Source: Erodium maritimum
Taxonomy: Eukaryota; Streptophyta; Magnoliopsida; Geraniales; Geraniaceae
Assembly (NCBI GenBank): GCA_963921825.1
Contig: OY997591.1
Coordinates: 15,371,515 to 15,435,514 of the forward strand
Direction: 5' to 3'
Length of the DNA stretch: 64,000 nucleotides
Shown: positions 1 to 10,500 of the stretch, in pieces
How positions within the stretch are numbered: the first letter of the stretch is position 1
Layout: each line of letters begins with the position of its first letter
Made by a program: the position numbers and the translations under genes
The notes under the pieces: generated by a model
Databases searched by the model: none
What the model was told of the DNA's origin: nothing
What the model saw: the letters and a program-made list of their open reading frames with translations, nothing else

Positions 1-360
1 CAATTTTAAGTTGTTTGTTACATTTAACATGATCATCTGACCTTAGAAACTTAAAGGAACTGTCTTTTTTACTCGGAACTTTAGGTACAAGCACTTTGGA
101 CAATTTGCTCCATTAGGAGGAGAACAAGCTGCTGCAGAACTACCAGGAGACTGGGTTTCCATTGGCCAGAGCACCCAATGGCTCTGGTATTCGGTGTATG
201 CAAGGTAATCATTTTAGTCTTTTAACTCGTTGGCCGTACCGTGCCTTCATGCCTGTTTTCTTCAACTTTCAGCAAGCAAGTTAGCTGGCGCACTAGGGTT
301 TCAGTGGTAGGCGACTGGGTGAGGCGATACATGTTTGGAAGAGATTCAAGCCAAATCTAA
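1..360 (+). CDS. NDB: 3' end of external alternative NAD(P)H-ubiquinone oxidoreductase (type II NDH, NDB class), partial
   Basis: Only the last two exons lie in the window (about 85-204 and 273-360); the gene continues to the left. The introns end at TTTAG/G and TTTCAG/C, with donor AG/GTAATC after exon one, and the codon phase is consistent across the junction. The encoded tail reads YKHFGQFAPLGGEQ...GDWVSIGQSTQWLWYSVYA, then SKQVSWRTRV, ending FGRDSSQI and a stop. From memory, this closely matches the C-terminus of plant NDB2/3/4-type enzymes, including the YKHxGQFAPLGGEQ and QWLWYSVYASKQVSWRTR stretches. These are rotenone-insensitive flavoenzymes on the outer face of the mitochondrial inner membrane that pass electrons from cytosolic NAD(P)H to ubiquinone without pumping protons. 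The FAD- and NADH-binding folds and EF-hand are outside the window, so subtype and Ca2+ dependence cannot be judged. The 67 visible residues are uninterrupted. Confidence 0.85.
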
Positions 361-546
361 GAGACACTTGCACACGATTTCATCTTTACTCTTGTTTAAA
401 CTTGTTTACATCTTATGTTTGATTTAAGGAGATTGAATCTTCCTTGGATGCAGAACTAGAATTTCAGTATTCATGCTGACCAAAACATGCCCTGAAACAG
501 ACTCTAAGTGTTGATGCTAAATGAAGACTATTTAATCTTATGTCTC

Positions 547-552
547 AATAAA
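547..552 (+). terminator. Poly(A) signal for the NDB-type gene
   Basis: A canonical AATAAA lies 187 bases past the stop codon, a normal plant 3'UTR spacing. No other strong signal is nearer. Confidence 0.5.
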
Positions 553-736
553 GCTGATTGTCAAGAGATCAAACTTACATTTCATACATATGAAGCAAGC
601 TCATGATTTATCCATATTTATCAGTCAAAACAAAATCTTCCTTATTCTTATTCAACGACGTTGACACACAGGTTGTTGGTTCTAATCCTAGGAAGCATAT
701 CAACAACCTTAGCAGTTATGGACTGTTTTGACACTG

Positions 737-1678
737 TCAAATTTTTCTTCCACACCCTTGTATGTAAACCACTAGGTCACTAGGAATCTCCCATTTCTTC
801 TTACTCCCCCGAGACTTGCCCACCAAAGAAGCATGTCTCTTGTCGCTTCTCTTAGCGTCCTCGTTCCCATCATCCGGCAGAGATCGCTTCCGTTCTGAAT
901 TGCTCTGAATTTGACTATACCTACTCGGCACCACCCTTCCATTCTTGGCCGGTTTCTTGGCAGTCACTGACTTGTCTCCGTCTCTGAAGAGCTTCTTGGG
1001 TTGAATTGCAGCAAGAATAGCCTCTTCCTTGTTTGAAAGCTTTCTGAACCCCAATGTCGTCACTGCCTGAACCTTGGACACGGTCTTGCGAGATTTGGGG
1101 CTCTGTCCCCTCCCCGTCGCGATCTTCTTCTCTTGAAGCTTCCAGGAGCACGATTTCCTCCGGTTCTGTATAGACTGTACTGGGGTGAATTCAGGCTTAC
1201 CCATTTGCCGCGACCTCGTCACAATTTCCGCCGGACCCAGACTCAACCCACGGCGGCTCTGCTTTGATTGAGGCTCCGAATCCCTCACAATGTTCTTCCG
1301 AGGCACGACCCTGCCCCTCCGCTCAATCTTCTCCATTCGGAGCGCTTCCAGTTCAGCCGACAATCTCGATAACTCATTTTCGATCTCCTCTATCTCGGAA
1401 TCGATCTTCCTCTCGTTCAACGACGAAACGGGTTCAAAGAGAGGCCTTTCAGGAAGTAGCTTCAATGGCTTCCCATAAGAATTCCCGATCGAGTGCAGCG
1501 GCTTAAAGGGCTCGGGGAGCTTTATCGGAACAGAGGACTGCAACGCATTAGGGGTCAAATTCTCTTTGAGAGGGGTGGCCGATTCTTCGTCGAAGGCCGC
1601 GTTGTTCCATATCTGAAGATCTGGTGGGTTGATCGAATCTGGGTATTGAGTAACACTCATTTCTGTGGATTGGGTCAT
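737..1678 (-). CDS. Plant-specific coiled-coil protein of unknown function
   Basis: An uninterrupted single-exon ORF of 313 residues, starting at the ATG at 1676-1678. The N-terminus carries LQIWNNAAFD at residues 21-30. Residues 91-121 form a strongly heptad-patterned coiled coil (EIEEIENELSRLSAELEAL) followed by RRGRVVPRK. The rest is basic and low in complexity, with several KK/RR clusters, and ends in a lysine-rich tail. I recall this arrangement (an IWNNAAFD-like N-terminus plus the coiled coil and RGR) from a family of uncharacterised plant proteins, but not a function. The basic composition suggests a nuclear or microtubule-associated role; that is inference. The gene is convergent with the upstream NDB gene and has a TATA-like element about 80 bases before its start. 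No sign of decay. Confidence 0.75.
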   Translation of the reverse strand: MTQSTEMSVTQYPDSINPPDLQIWNNAAFDEESATPLKENLTPNALQSSVPIKLPEPFKPLHSIGNSYGKPLKLLPERPLFEPVSSLNERKIDSEIEEIENELSRLSAELEALRMEKIERRGRVVPRKNIVRDSEPQSKQSRRGLSLGPAEIVTRSRQMGKPEFTPVQSIQNRRKSCSWKLQEKKIATGRGQSPKSRKTVSKVQAVTTLGFRKLSNKEEAILAAIQPKKLFRDGDKSVTAKKPAKNGRVVPSRYSQIQSNSERKRSLPDDGNEDAKRSDKRHASLVGKSRGSKKKWEIPSDLVVYIQGCGRKI

Positions 1679-1752
1679 CAACAGACGTCGCTAATCGACA
1701 GCTAAGGACAGAGGCGATGCTTCCTCGAGGATGATGGGAAATGGTTCGAGGG

Positions 1753-1767
1753 TTTAAATATTTATGA
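1753..1767 (-). promoter_or_regulatory. TATA-like element of the coiled-coil gene
   Basis: On the minus strand this reads TCATAAATATTTAAACC, about 80 bases upstream of the ATG at 1678, a plausible core promoter distance given a short 5'UTR. Confidence 0.4.
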
Positions 1768-1779
1768 CCGTTGGAGGGG

Positions 1780-2554
1780 TAGTGCCATCGCAACCATTGG
1801 ATCATATACATGCTCCGATTTGATTTAGAGGTTGCAGTTTTGCTTTTGAATGCGCTCCCTTCCTTAATTAACCGACCAGTGACAAGGAAGTAGCATGGAC
1901 TTGAGTCTCATGCACACAACATCTAAAGGGTAATTAGTTAAATAGTCTTCTGGCCAAAAATAAAAAAAATAAAAAAATTGATTCTTTAAGTGATTTTGGA
2001 CATTTCCGTTTTTACTTTTTATTATTAACATTTTTTTCTTTTTTCTTCTTTCATTTTTTCTTTTTCGTCTTCTTCGTTCGGTGTTGCATTCACAACTGCA
2101 TTCATTGCTGGTTGTCTTCAACTGTTGCTGACCGTAAAACGACAAGCGATTTGGAGTGCGTCTGTTGCTTTTCTTCTTTTTCTCGGGGCTACCGTACTGT
2201 TGGAAGAGCTTGAGGTGGAGCTATCGATTCAAATTGTTGTACCGAACCATATCAGTGAGTACTAGAACCCTGACTTTCAATTTTCAATTCCAATCGTCAT
2301 TTGTCATCCCTACTTTACAATTTTCAGAAATATGTTTGATGTATGTGTAGGTTGTAGTTAATATGAATTTAGAATGTTATGGACATCATTGAAACTGAAA
2401 AGGAAACAAATTGTTGAATTGAATATGCATATGCAAAATTTCCCCAAAAAAATTCTAAACATGCATAAACGACAAATTGTTGAATTGAATCTTCATATGC
2501 AATTGTGAGAAGTTGCATGTACACAAGTAAATAATTCTAAACAAGCATAAACGA
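1780..2554. other. AT-rich intergenic stretch, no gene seen
   Basis: Long T-rich tracts (1955-2060) and short open frames without recognisable protein features. No splice-linked coding signal was found on either strand. Confidence 0.5.
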
Positions 2555-3120
2555 CAATCAACTTACTGTAATGGTATAAACGAAACCAGAATACCCCGTT
2601 GAGATATTTCTCCAGCCTTTAGCATTTCTATCTGCTTTACCAACAACCCTTTGTGCTTTACAAACTTCAAAAAAGACTGAAAAGAATAATTTCCTCAAGC
2701 GAATTGTTTGAACTTCTCCACGTCATCAATCATTTTCAGAGCTGTTTTATTGATCTCTATGGATGTTCTGTCCTTGGGGGTCAAAACTCATCCGACAAGC
2801 AACAACAATGAAACCTTGATAATATCCATGTCAACCATTTTACTATGGCTCTTCTGTATGAAGTCATCAACTAACTCCTTCAATTTTCTTTCAATTTATC
2901 CATACTAGACCCAACATTGAGGAAGTGTTTCTTGAAGAATATTGATTTCTTGCAATTCCTTCTCGAAACCTCTTTGTTTGTATTTTGTCCACAATTCAAA
3001 CCAATTATCAAAGCATACTCCACCAAGGAGAATCTAATTGGTGTCCCACGGATTACGAACCACCTCTCCGATGTTTTTTCCACACCGGCTTCTCTGAGCA
3101 TAAGCGCCCACAACGCTTGA
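2555..3120 (-). pseudogene. Degenerate DUF1985 fragment (Mutator/Ulp1-type transposon relic)
   Basis: On the minus strand the translation contains RWFVIRGTPIRFSLVEYALI then IGLNCG, the hallmark of DUF1985 proteins. After frame changes it continues KELVDDFIQKSHSKMVDMDI, later TSIEINKTALKMIDDVEKF and finally GNYSFQSFLKFVKH. The order matches the family. The WG of the usual 'PWG..S' block is preceded by a TGA where a Trp codon is expected, and at least one further stop and one frameshift are present. DUF1985 is typically carried with Ulp1-like protease domains by plant Mutator-like elements; no protease domain or terminal repeats are visible here. Confidence 0.7.
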
Positions 3121-3148
3121 GATGAAAAGTTAAGTTTTATGTCCAATG

Positions 3149-3990
3149 TAAAGACCGCTCCGGTTTAAATCGGGTTAAGCTTTAAGGTTGTTCGTTTGGA
3201 ACGTCGAGGGTGAAAAACGGAGCAGAAAGTGGTAGCCTTTTAAAAAAAAGGTTTGGGCTGGACCTGGCAGACCCGGCCCAAGCTTCCGACCCGGCCCAAG
3301 CCCGGGATATTTAAGACCCCGTTTAGGGTTTCAGTCGTCACTTCCGTCTCCTTCTTCTCGCGCAGCCTCCCTCGTTCCCGATCTCTCATTCTTCTCTTCT
3401 TCGCACCTCGCTCTCTCTCTCTCATCACAGAACTCGGCCGCTCTCTCTCCCTCTTCTCCCGACCCTCTCACCATCTCTCCTCTCCGTCCAGCTCACACCG
3501 CCGCCGCCGCCGCCATCGTTCTCGTCCCGAGTTCCCTCATCTCCGACGACCACCACCTTCGACCGAGTGTAGCCTGAGCTTCCGCCGTCGCCGTGAGCGT
3601 TCTGCCGAGGCGAGCTCGTCCAGATCTGAGGCGAGAAAAGAGGTCACCGTGCTCCACCACTCTCACGGCTGCAACCTCGACCCTCTCCCCCGTCGTCCTT
3701 TTTCCCCCACGGTGAGAAACCAAACCCGTGAGGTTTTGGTCGCCGGCTGTGTCTTCGCCGGTGGCCGGCCAGACTCAAATCCGAGCTTTTCTTCTTCCCT
3801 TTGTTTTCTTTTCCCGAGCGATCTCAGATCTGGACAGTGTTGAAACATAAATCTTTTCGGATCTGGATATTTTGGAAACTAATTAAAGAAAATAAATTAA
3901 AAAGAAAAAGACTTTTAAAACCTAATCAGTTCTAAATTAAAAGGGTTTCAAAATCATGTTTAAAATCAAAAGAATTGTAATTTGGGACTT
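3149..3990 (+). mobile_element. Truncated LTR related to the ~3-kb LTR family at 54.5-59.0 kb
   Basis: It begins TGTAAAGACCGCTCC and runs through a purine/pyrimidine-skewed zone, CT-rich promoter-like DNA (3340-3480) and GC-rich leader. The reverse complement of the element ending at 59002 begins TGTGAAGACCGCC and repeats the same order of blocks, including a shared CGCCGGTGGCCG motif and an AGATCTG-rich leader. The copy here is therefore a plus-strand fragment of the same family. It loses similarity near 3990, where LINE-like sequence starts; no matching right end or TSD is visible. The 196-aa open frame inside (3253-3843) is CT-rich non-coding DNA. Confidence 0.55.
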
Positions 3991-4736
3991 CGAGCCGGAC
4001 CGGCCTCGCCTTCGAGCCAGTAGCCACTGTGGCCCCCCTGCTGTTCTCCGGAATACGGGCTTCATGCGTCGTCTTTCATCTGCAGCGGGCTACTGCCCCA
4101 GGGTCACCCCTCGCCGGCATGGGTCTGCTCCCTAGATGGATCTGGGATCCGGGAGGAAGGACGATAGATCGGGGTCTGACTTCACGGCACCCGAAGTCGG
4201 GACCCTCGATCTCGGACAAACCATGGCGGGTCGATTCGTTGCTCTCGCCTCCCGCACTACTTCGAAAGATCCGGGAGAATCAAGACGAAGATTTGCCGAT
4301 ACCAGATCGATGCAATGGCACGGGTCCTAGAAGAACTGGCATTGCAGATTTGGTAGTTTGCTCTTTCGATCATGTGCTAATTTTTTATCCTGTTTTAGGT
4401 CGAATAAATTGTTGTTTAGACATTATGTTGCTTAGGATTTTTCATTTCAAGTTTCGTTGTTTTGAGACGTTAGATGTTTTAGGCCGAATAACCTTTTGGC
4501 TCAATAAGTTTAGAACTATTTCTTTTATGTCTCGTCATATTGGGACGGTTGTAAGGAGTTGGCTTAGTTTTGTGCCCACGATCCTAAGTGGGCTATTATT
4601 ATGGGTCCATGAGCGTCGGGCTTGCTATGGTCGGCCCGGACATACATCTGGAACCCGAGGCGGTCACGCCTCACCCTACTTGATTACCATTTGGTATTAA
4701 TGAAAGTCTCCGGTTACCCGTTTCAAAAAAAAAACT
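3991..4736 (+). mobile_element. LINE-type 3' fragment with poly(A) tail
   Basis: It ends GGTTACCCGTTTC followed by ten A residues (4727-4736), the usual form of a plant non-LTR element terminus, preceded by ATTAATGAAAG. A weak open frame (4029-4700) has no domain I recognise. The left boundary and a target-site duplication could not be found. Confidence 0.4.
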
Positions 4737-4946
4737 TGGTCTACAACATGTATACATGAGAGATGACAAGAAAATGACATGAACTGAAATCAGAAACAAG
4801 TTGTTAATTAAGCTCCATTTGGTTCTTTCGTGATCATCAAGTTTGAACCCATTTTAGTTTCAGCACAGAAGTGATAGTCTCTATCTCCAAATGACCTTCA
4901 CAATTGCCACCAAAGCGATACCAATCGATCCCATCTCTAGAGGCCA

Positions 4947-5135
4947 TCATCCATGTGCCCAGCAGTTGAAGTACATGACTTTCCTGATCGAATCATCAGC
5001 ACGAGCCCTCCTGTCCTCGGGCGGCGATCCGGGGAAATTCCTCTTGGTGGAGTTGAGACTAGACCTCCGCTGGTCGCCGTGGGCCTGCTCCACCGTCACG
5101 CTGGCCGCACTAGATGCTATGTATACGTGACTCAT
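4947..5135 (-). CDS. Small plant protein, wound-responsive-like family, function unknown
   Basis: A 62-residue ORF starting MSHVYIASSAASVTVEQAHG and ending RRARADDSIRKVMYFNCWAHG. I recall small plant proteins of this build: an N-terminal MSxxxxxxxAA segment with a HxDQ box (HGDQ here, residues 19-22), a variable middle, and a conserved C-terminus RxADxSxRxVMYxNCWxxG. Some are annotated as wound-responsive; the biochemical role is unknown to me. An open frame extends upstream to 5378, but it overlaps a TATA box and looks like leader sequence, so I chose the internal ATG at 5133-5135. Base composition is GC-rich relative to its flanks, as expected for coding DNA. Single exon, no damage. Confidence 0.6.
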   Translation of the reverse strand: MSHVYIASSAASVTVEQAHGDQRRSSLNSTKRNFPGSPPEDRRARADDSIRKVMYFNCWAHG

Positions 5136-5196
5136 TTTCAGATTCTCCGGCAGAAGCAGAAGCGGAAGCGTAAGCGTTGGATGAGAAGCGTTGGGA

Positions 5197-5208
5197 GGAT
5201 TTATAGAG
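5197..5208 (-). promoter_or_regulatory. TATA box of the small wound-responsive-like gene
   Basis: The minus strand reads CTCTATAAATCC about 65 bases upstream of the ATG at 5135, a good plant TATA match at suitable distance. Confidence 0.55.
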
Positions 5209-5799
5209 GAGAGGATAACTGGTTCGATGAAAACAAGAAGCGGTACTGTCCAATGATGAATGATGTGTGTGGGTCGACAAGTATTATTGTAGGTTGGTCT
5301 GAAAATGAATGTCATGGGATTCGTAGCAATTAAGGAGGGGCAGGTGGCGAGCTTATCCGCAACAGCCAAATGACTCATCCCGTCTATGTCCTTTTCACTC
5401 TCTATTATTCACCCCATCGACGGGCAGATTTTTCTATGTTTTTCGACTACAGCGACATGTGGTCGATCGAGTAACTACTGGGTCTCCTAGGGTCCCAATT
5501 ATAAACTATTGCTCCGTAAACCACAATTGCAAACTTAAACTTTCAATTCAATTGGTGGAGAGTCTGTAGGAGCTTGGCCTTTCATAAAATTAAAAAAAAG
5601 AAACTCTTTCTTTTAATGGTTTGGAGATCATATTAAGATGTGTGTGAGAAAGATGGTTAACAAGAGAGATGGGTCGTGGGTTGTAGTAGGTGGAAAGAAC
5701 AAACCCTCTCCATCTCAGAATTGTAGGTTTTGTATTCCGAAATAGACTCCAATTGACGATAACTCTCCACTGTTTTGTAAATATCTTCTTTTTGGTTTA

Positions 5800-6135
5800 G
5801 GGGAAACCCTGTTTCCTAACCCCTTTTGAACTTTGTTTTCCCATTCCTAACCTGGGTTTACCTTTGGTGACACTTCCCAACTATCACCTTTCAATTTTTT
5901 TGCAGAAAGTATCGTTTATCGTTTATTTTGACGATTCTGTTAGTTTTTTTGCCACGTGTCACTTCACCCGTGACAACACGTGGCTGCCAAAACTAACAGA
6001 ATCGTCAGTTTTGACGATTTCTGATAGTTTTTGCAAAAAATAAAAAGGTGATAGTTGTAAAGTGTCACCAAAGGTAAACTCATGTTAGGAATGGGAAAAC
6101 AAAGCTCAAAGGGGGTTAGGAAACAGGGTTTCCCC
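5800..6135. mobile_element. Foldback MITE of Mutator type with 9-bp TSD
   Basis: A 336-bp element with long terminal inverted repeats starting GGGGAAACCCTG and pairing for over 100 bases (5800-5915 with 6020-6135). It is flanked by perfect 9-bp direct repeats TTTGGTTTA at 5791-5799 and 6136-6144. A 9-bp TSD is the signature of the Mutator superfamily. The centre forms a second hairpin with two G-boxes (CACGTG at 5953-5958 and 5977-5982). No coding capacity; it needs a transposase in trans. Confidence 0.85.
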
Positions 6136-6144
6136 TTTGGTTTA

Positions 6145-7575
6145 TAAGTCAGATTTTTTGGTGGAAAGAACAATGGACGATAACTCCCCATAAACTCTCT
6201 TCCGGGCTATCATCACGAATCTCATGCATCCTAATCGAACTTTGACTTTAAAAGATTTATTTTAACGAATTTGGGGTCCCAATTCAATTTCAATCAAACT
6301 TTGACCTTAAAAGAAGAAACCAAGTCTCTACTGATTCAGAATAAGGGTCAGAGAACTCCTAAATGAGACACGTAAATCAACGACAAAACATAGAAATTAA
6401 GAAGACGAACTACTAATAAGATCAGAGAACAAGCTCCTTACCCAGACTCATACCCAAACCGATAGCCAAAACTTCGAATCGGCAAAATCTCCACAGGCCA
6501 AGAGCACTCCGAACCGGCAGCGGATATCACTGAGCTGGGCCAACACCTACAGCAGCCACACCAGATGAGTCTATACCACATCCCACGATCTACTAGTCGG
6601 GGCTGAGAAGCGCATCCCACAACAGGACGAGGAAGAGCTGACGAGACACACCAGAGATCCGAACAGTAGGAGGCTGACCTCTAAAGACACAGGACCGATA
6701 TAAGCAACGAGCCGGAGAAGGGCGGTCCTTGAGCACCAAAGAGGCATGACGGAGTGGGGGAGAATAGACCTATCTGGACAAGTCTTAGGCAAGAGAAGCA
6801 CCCAAAATCACGGGTATACCGAGAGTCAAACCCACAGACCACATGGGTCTAATGATGTCTTCACCAAACGGGTATAGTTACCCCAAGTCACAACCAAACC
6901 AAACAATGAAGAACAAATCTGATAGGATACTGTGAACCACCGGTTAAGAGATGAGCACCTTGTCCAGCTGGGTATGAACACCTCGAGAAGGCGCACGAAG
7001 AGGGTGTGCACGGTGGAAAATCCTACCCAAAAAGCCGAGCACAGGTACCACCCAGATCTGAAGCTCACGAGGCCAGAGTTATCATTTGCACTAATGCATT
7101 TAATATAGTGACCCTCAGTAAGTTGTTTACTATCCCTCTTTTCTGATAAGCAGTATTATTCGGGATATTCAACTCCTATCTTTAATCAAGGATTCTACAC
7201 TCGAGTTTGTGAGAAGATAAAGAAACAAATCCGATCACTAGTTAACTAGAAAAGCTCGTTCTATAACTATTACTACGATGCCTGGAAAACAACCCCCGAC
7301 TGCCTTAAATTGTATCCTTCTAACGGACAATTAATAAAATCTATCTTATATACTCAAAAAATAAATGAAAATAAACTTTACTCTTACACATCCAAATACA
7401 GCTGTACAACCCAGGCAGTATCACATAGGTCACATGATAATGTCTTAATATAGATGTTAAAGAATTTGATTTGGACATATAACAAATAATAGTGTACTTA
7501 AATTGCCACTTCAAAAGGGGTGAAGAATATAAGCAACAGTAAAACGTTAATGCTATAAACAGAAGTCAGCGCTTC
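6145..7575. other. Intergenic region, no gene seen
   Basis: Six-frame reading shows only short frames. The 6430-7070 stretch is less AT-rich but has no recognisable domain or splice pattern. It includes the expected 3' flank of the DGK gene. Confidence 0.4.
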
Positions 7576-7580
7576 AATGC

Positions 7581-10500
7581 TTAACTAAGATGAGAAATGT
7601 CAACCTCGTCCGGGATCTTGAATGTGTCGGCCGCCCCGAATTTCCTAAATTCTTCCCCGTCGTCTAGTCCTTGTTCGCTACTGTCCTCGTTAGACGTCAC
7701 AGGATCATCAACTCCTTTAGCCCTGCAATCACGGGTGGCAAGCATGTTCACCTGACCAAGGTGAGAGATCTCTACCACTACTGGAAGGGGTTGCTTCCAG
7801 GGCTCTCCATCAATCCTCATGTATGTGCAATCCGCTCCGCCTTTGTGAAATGATACAAATGAAGTTTAATAGCATTAGAGCAGTTGCTCAAAATAATTCT
7901 ATAACTGGGATTTCATCTTTGGCTTCTTCTGCATATACAATGTATGTTCCTACATTTAAGCAAGGTTCAGAAAAGGAGATGCTTCATTTCTTATGTGATT
8001 TGTTTAGCACATGATCTTGCCACAAAGACTGTATTTAATCAGTGTCATTCTTGATTATCACATATCCTAACCTGTGCAAGACGAGTTCCATGCCCTTTCG
8101 GGTGTAGCAAAACAAGCCCATGCCAAGCATCTCTGAAGCCAACAAGCTCAAAAAGGCCATCATCCACATATGGCAGAGTCAGGCCTCTCTGTTTCAGAAA
8201 GATGCACAAGCATTAACAAATTTGCGAGATTTGCAATCATATTTGCATCAAAAGAAGAAAATTATGGAACATACATCCCGCTTCTTCTTTTTATTTGGTG
8301 TTCCCCAAGGGTTTAGCCCACCAGAAAAGCTAGGCAAGTTCAGACAAACAATGGATCTGATGCTGTACGTAGAATAGAGAAAATGAAAGGATAATTAGGA
8401 TTCTTTACTAGACAATTGAACTGTTTAGAGATATGCATATGAAGGCTTTGCCTTCAAACAATCATTTTGATCAAATCTATGTTCATGAGTCATATATCCC
8501 ACCTACAAGTAGTTCAATGAAATGAGCACCGATAAACAAAAATAGATTATACGCTAGCCTTCAGTATCAGATACCGTAGTATAATGTGATTATGGAAGCC
8601 AACAATGTAACACCCGACATAAGGTATTAAGCGAACTCAGCTGAGCAAAGGATGAAAAATAAGTATGACTCACCTATGTGGTATATGGAGTTCCTTCCAC
8701 TGACCATTATGTTTATTCATTATCTTCACCTTTGCAAGCTGAGCCATATTCCTGCATCAAGAATTTACAACTAGGATCAATATAATTACCAGACGAAAAG
8801 GTGGATAAGTGTATCAGTACAATGCTTGCTACATGTATGTTAACAAACGATTCTCTTTCCATCTCCCTTTCATTGCTTTTTAATCCTCCTTAATTTCAAG
8901 ATATTAGCAGATAAAAGTGAAGTATTAAGACTAAATGGGCTTTACTTCAAAACTAGTTAAACTGAAAAGTATTATGTCAAAATATGGACAGAAGGTTACA
9001 TCAGGTATCAATTTTCTGATCAGCTAGCAATGATTATTTACACCTTAAAGGGGGATGTAAAAAATATAAGAAGATACAACAGGGGAACCCATGAGCTATT
9101 GGCTGTGACATTAGAAATCTAATTATAATTAAACTATACAGGCCATTACATTGATATTGTATCCACAGAAACCATGTCTTCACTCATAATAGTTTCTTAA
9201 TGACATTACAATATGATAAAAACTACCAAAACTATGGTAATATTTAACTGCAATCATTGTGAATAAAAAAACAATATTATTTAACAACTGAACTGAAAGA
9301 CGGTAAGCGGGAAAATATTTTTTACAATCAGGACCATATGACCTCCACTATATTTTTTCATATCCATTATTTTCAGCAACAAGATAGAGCAATGCCTTAT
9401 GGAATGAGGACCTTTCAGTACTCACCGTGAAGAAGGATGAAAAAGAGAGGCAGCAAACCATCCTTGTGTACACCTTTCATGATGATGAAAGGTCACCTAG
9501 CTTTCACCTTTCATGATAGTTGAAGAGTCACCTAGCTGTCCCTGATGATCTGTCCCTGGATTCTTCTTTCCCTACATAACAGGGACAAATTTTTACACAT
9601 CTCACTTCAAAAGTTACTGCGACCGTGTCATTGGGATCAATTTAAGCATATTATCGTCTGTAACAAGGAGATGTTAATAGGAATTCATTCAAGAAAAAGA
9701 ATTAACTTCTAAACAACATTTAAATGGGAACAGCAGAACACATGAAAAACATATGGAGAATAACACTACAGAAGTCCATGACTCCATGATAAGCAAGTTA
9801 TATAATCAAGTCTAGCAAGTAGGAGAGTAGACTCACAAAGTTTAAGAGTGAAGTGAAAACAATATGTTATACTGGGGACGCATAGCAAGTAAATGAACAG
9901 AAGTTTACATTAGAAACAAATGCAGGCGGATTTAGAAAGGCATGCCATACACAATGTATTGTGCTTTAAGAATCAGTTAGCTCAACATTCATAATTCATT
10001 TTAGTTTATAGTCTTAAAATTACTTGCAATTAATGAAAAGGATTCATGAAAGACAATGTTCTACCCAACCGAACGCAAAGGGAAGATTGTTTCCTGTCCC
10101 CAAGGGAACAGTAGCTATTGCTGGGGGATGAGATAATTTAAGATCACAAACAACTCCAAGAAGCCAGCCAGCTGTCCCATCACCTCCTGCAACCTAGAGA
10201 GCCAACATGTCAACATAAAAGGATAATTAAATATGAGGTGACTGCGTATAACAATCTATATTCAACTCACGATTATTCTCAGCCTCTCATGAACGTCCCT
10301 AGCAAGTTTATCTCCATCAGCCTTGAGCTTCTCTAGATTGAGATAGATTCTTCTTAGAACTTTATCAGGGGCCTCTTCCCCCAGATCATAAACCTGGACA
10401 ATAGTTTCATCATCAGAACCAAGACTACAAACGCCCCTAACTGCAAATGTACAAGGCCAGGTCATTAACACGGTAAATCTTTAAGTTACTTTGCATCGGA

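Noticed and set aside
3253-3843. 196-aa plus-strand ORF rich in Ser/Arg/Leu
   Set aside because: It lies in CT-rich LTR leader DNA homologous to the non-coding part of E3; no domain.
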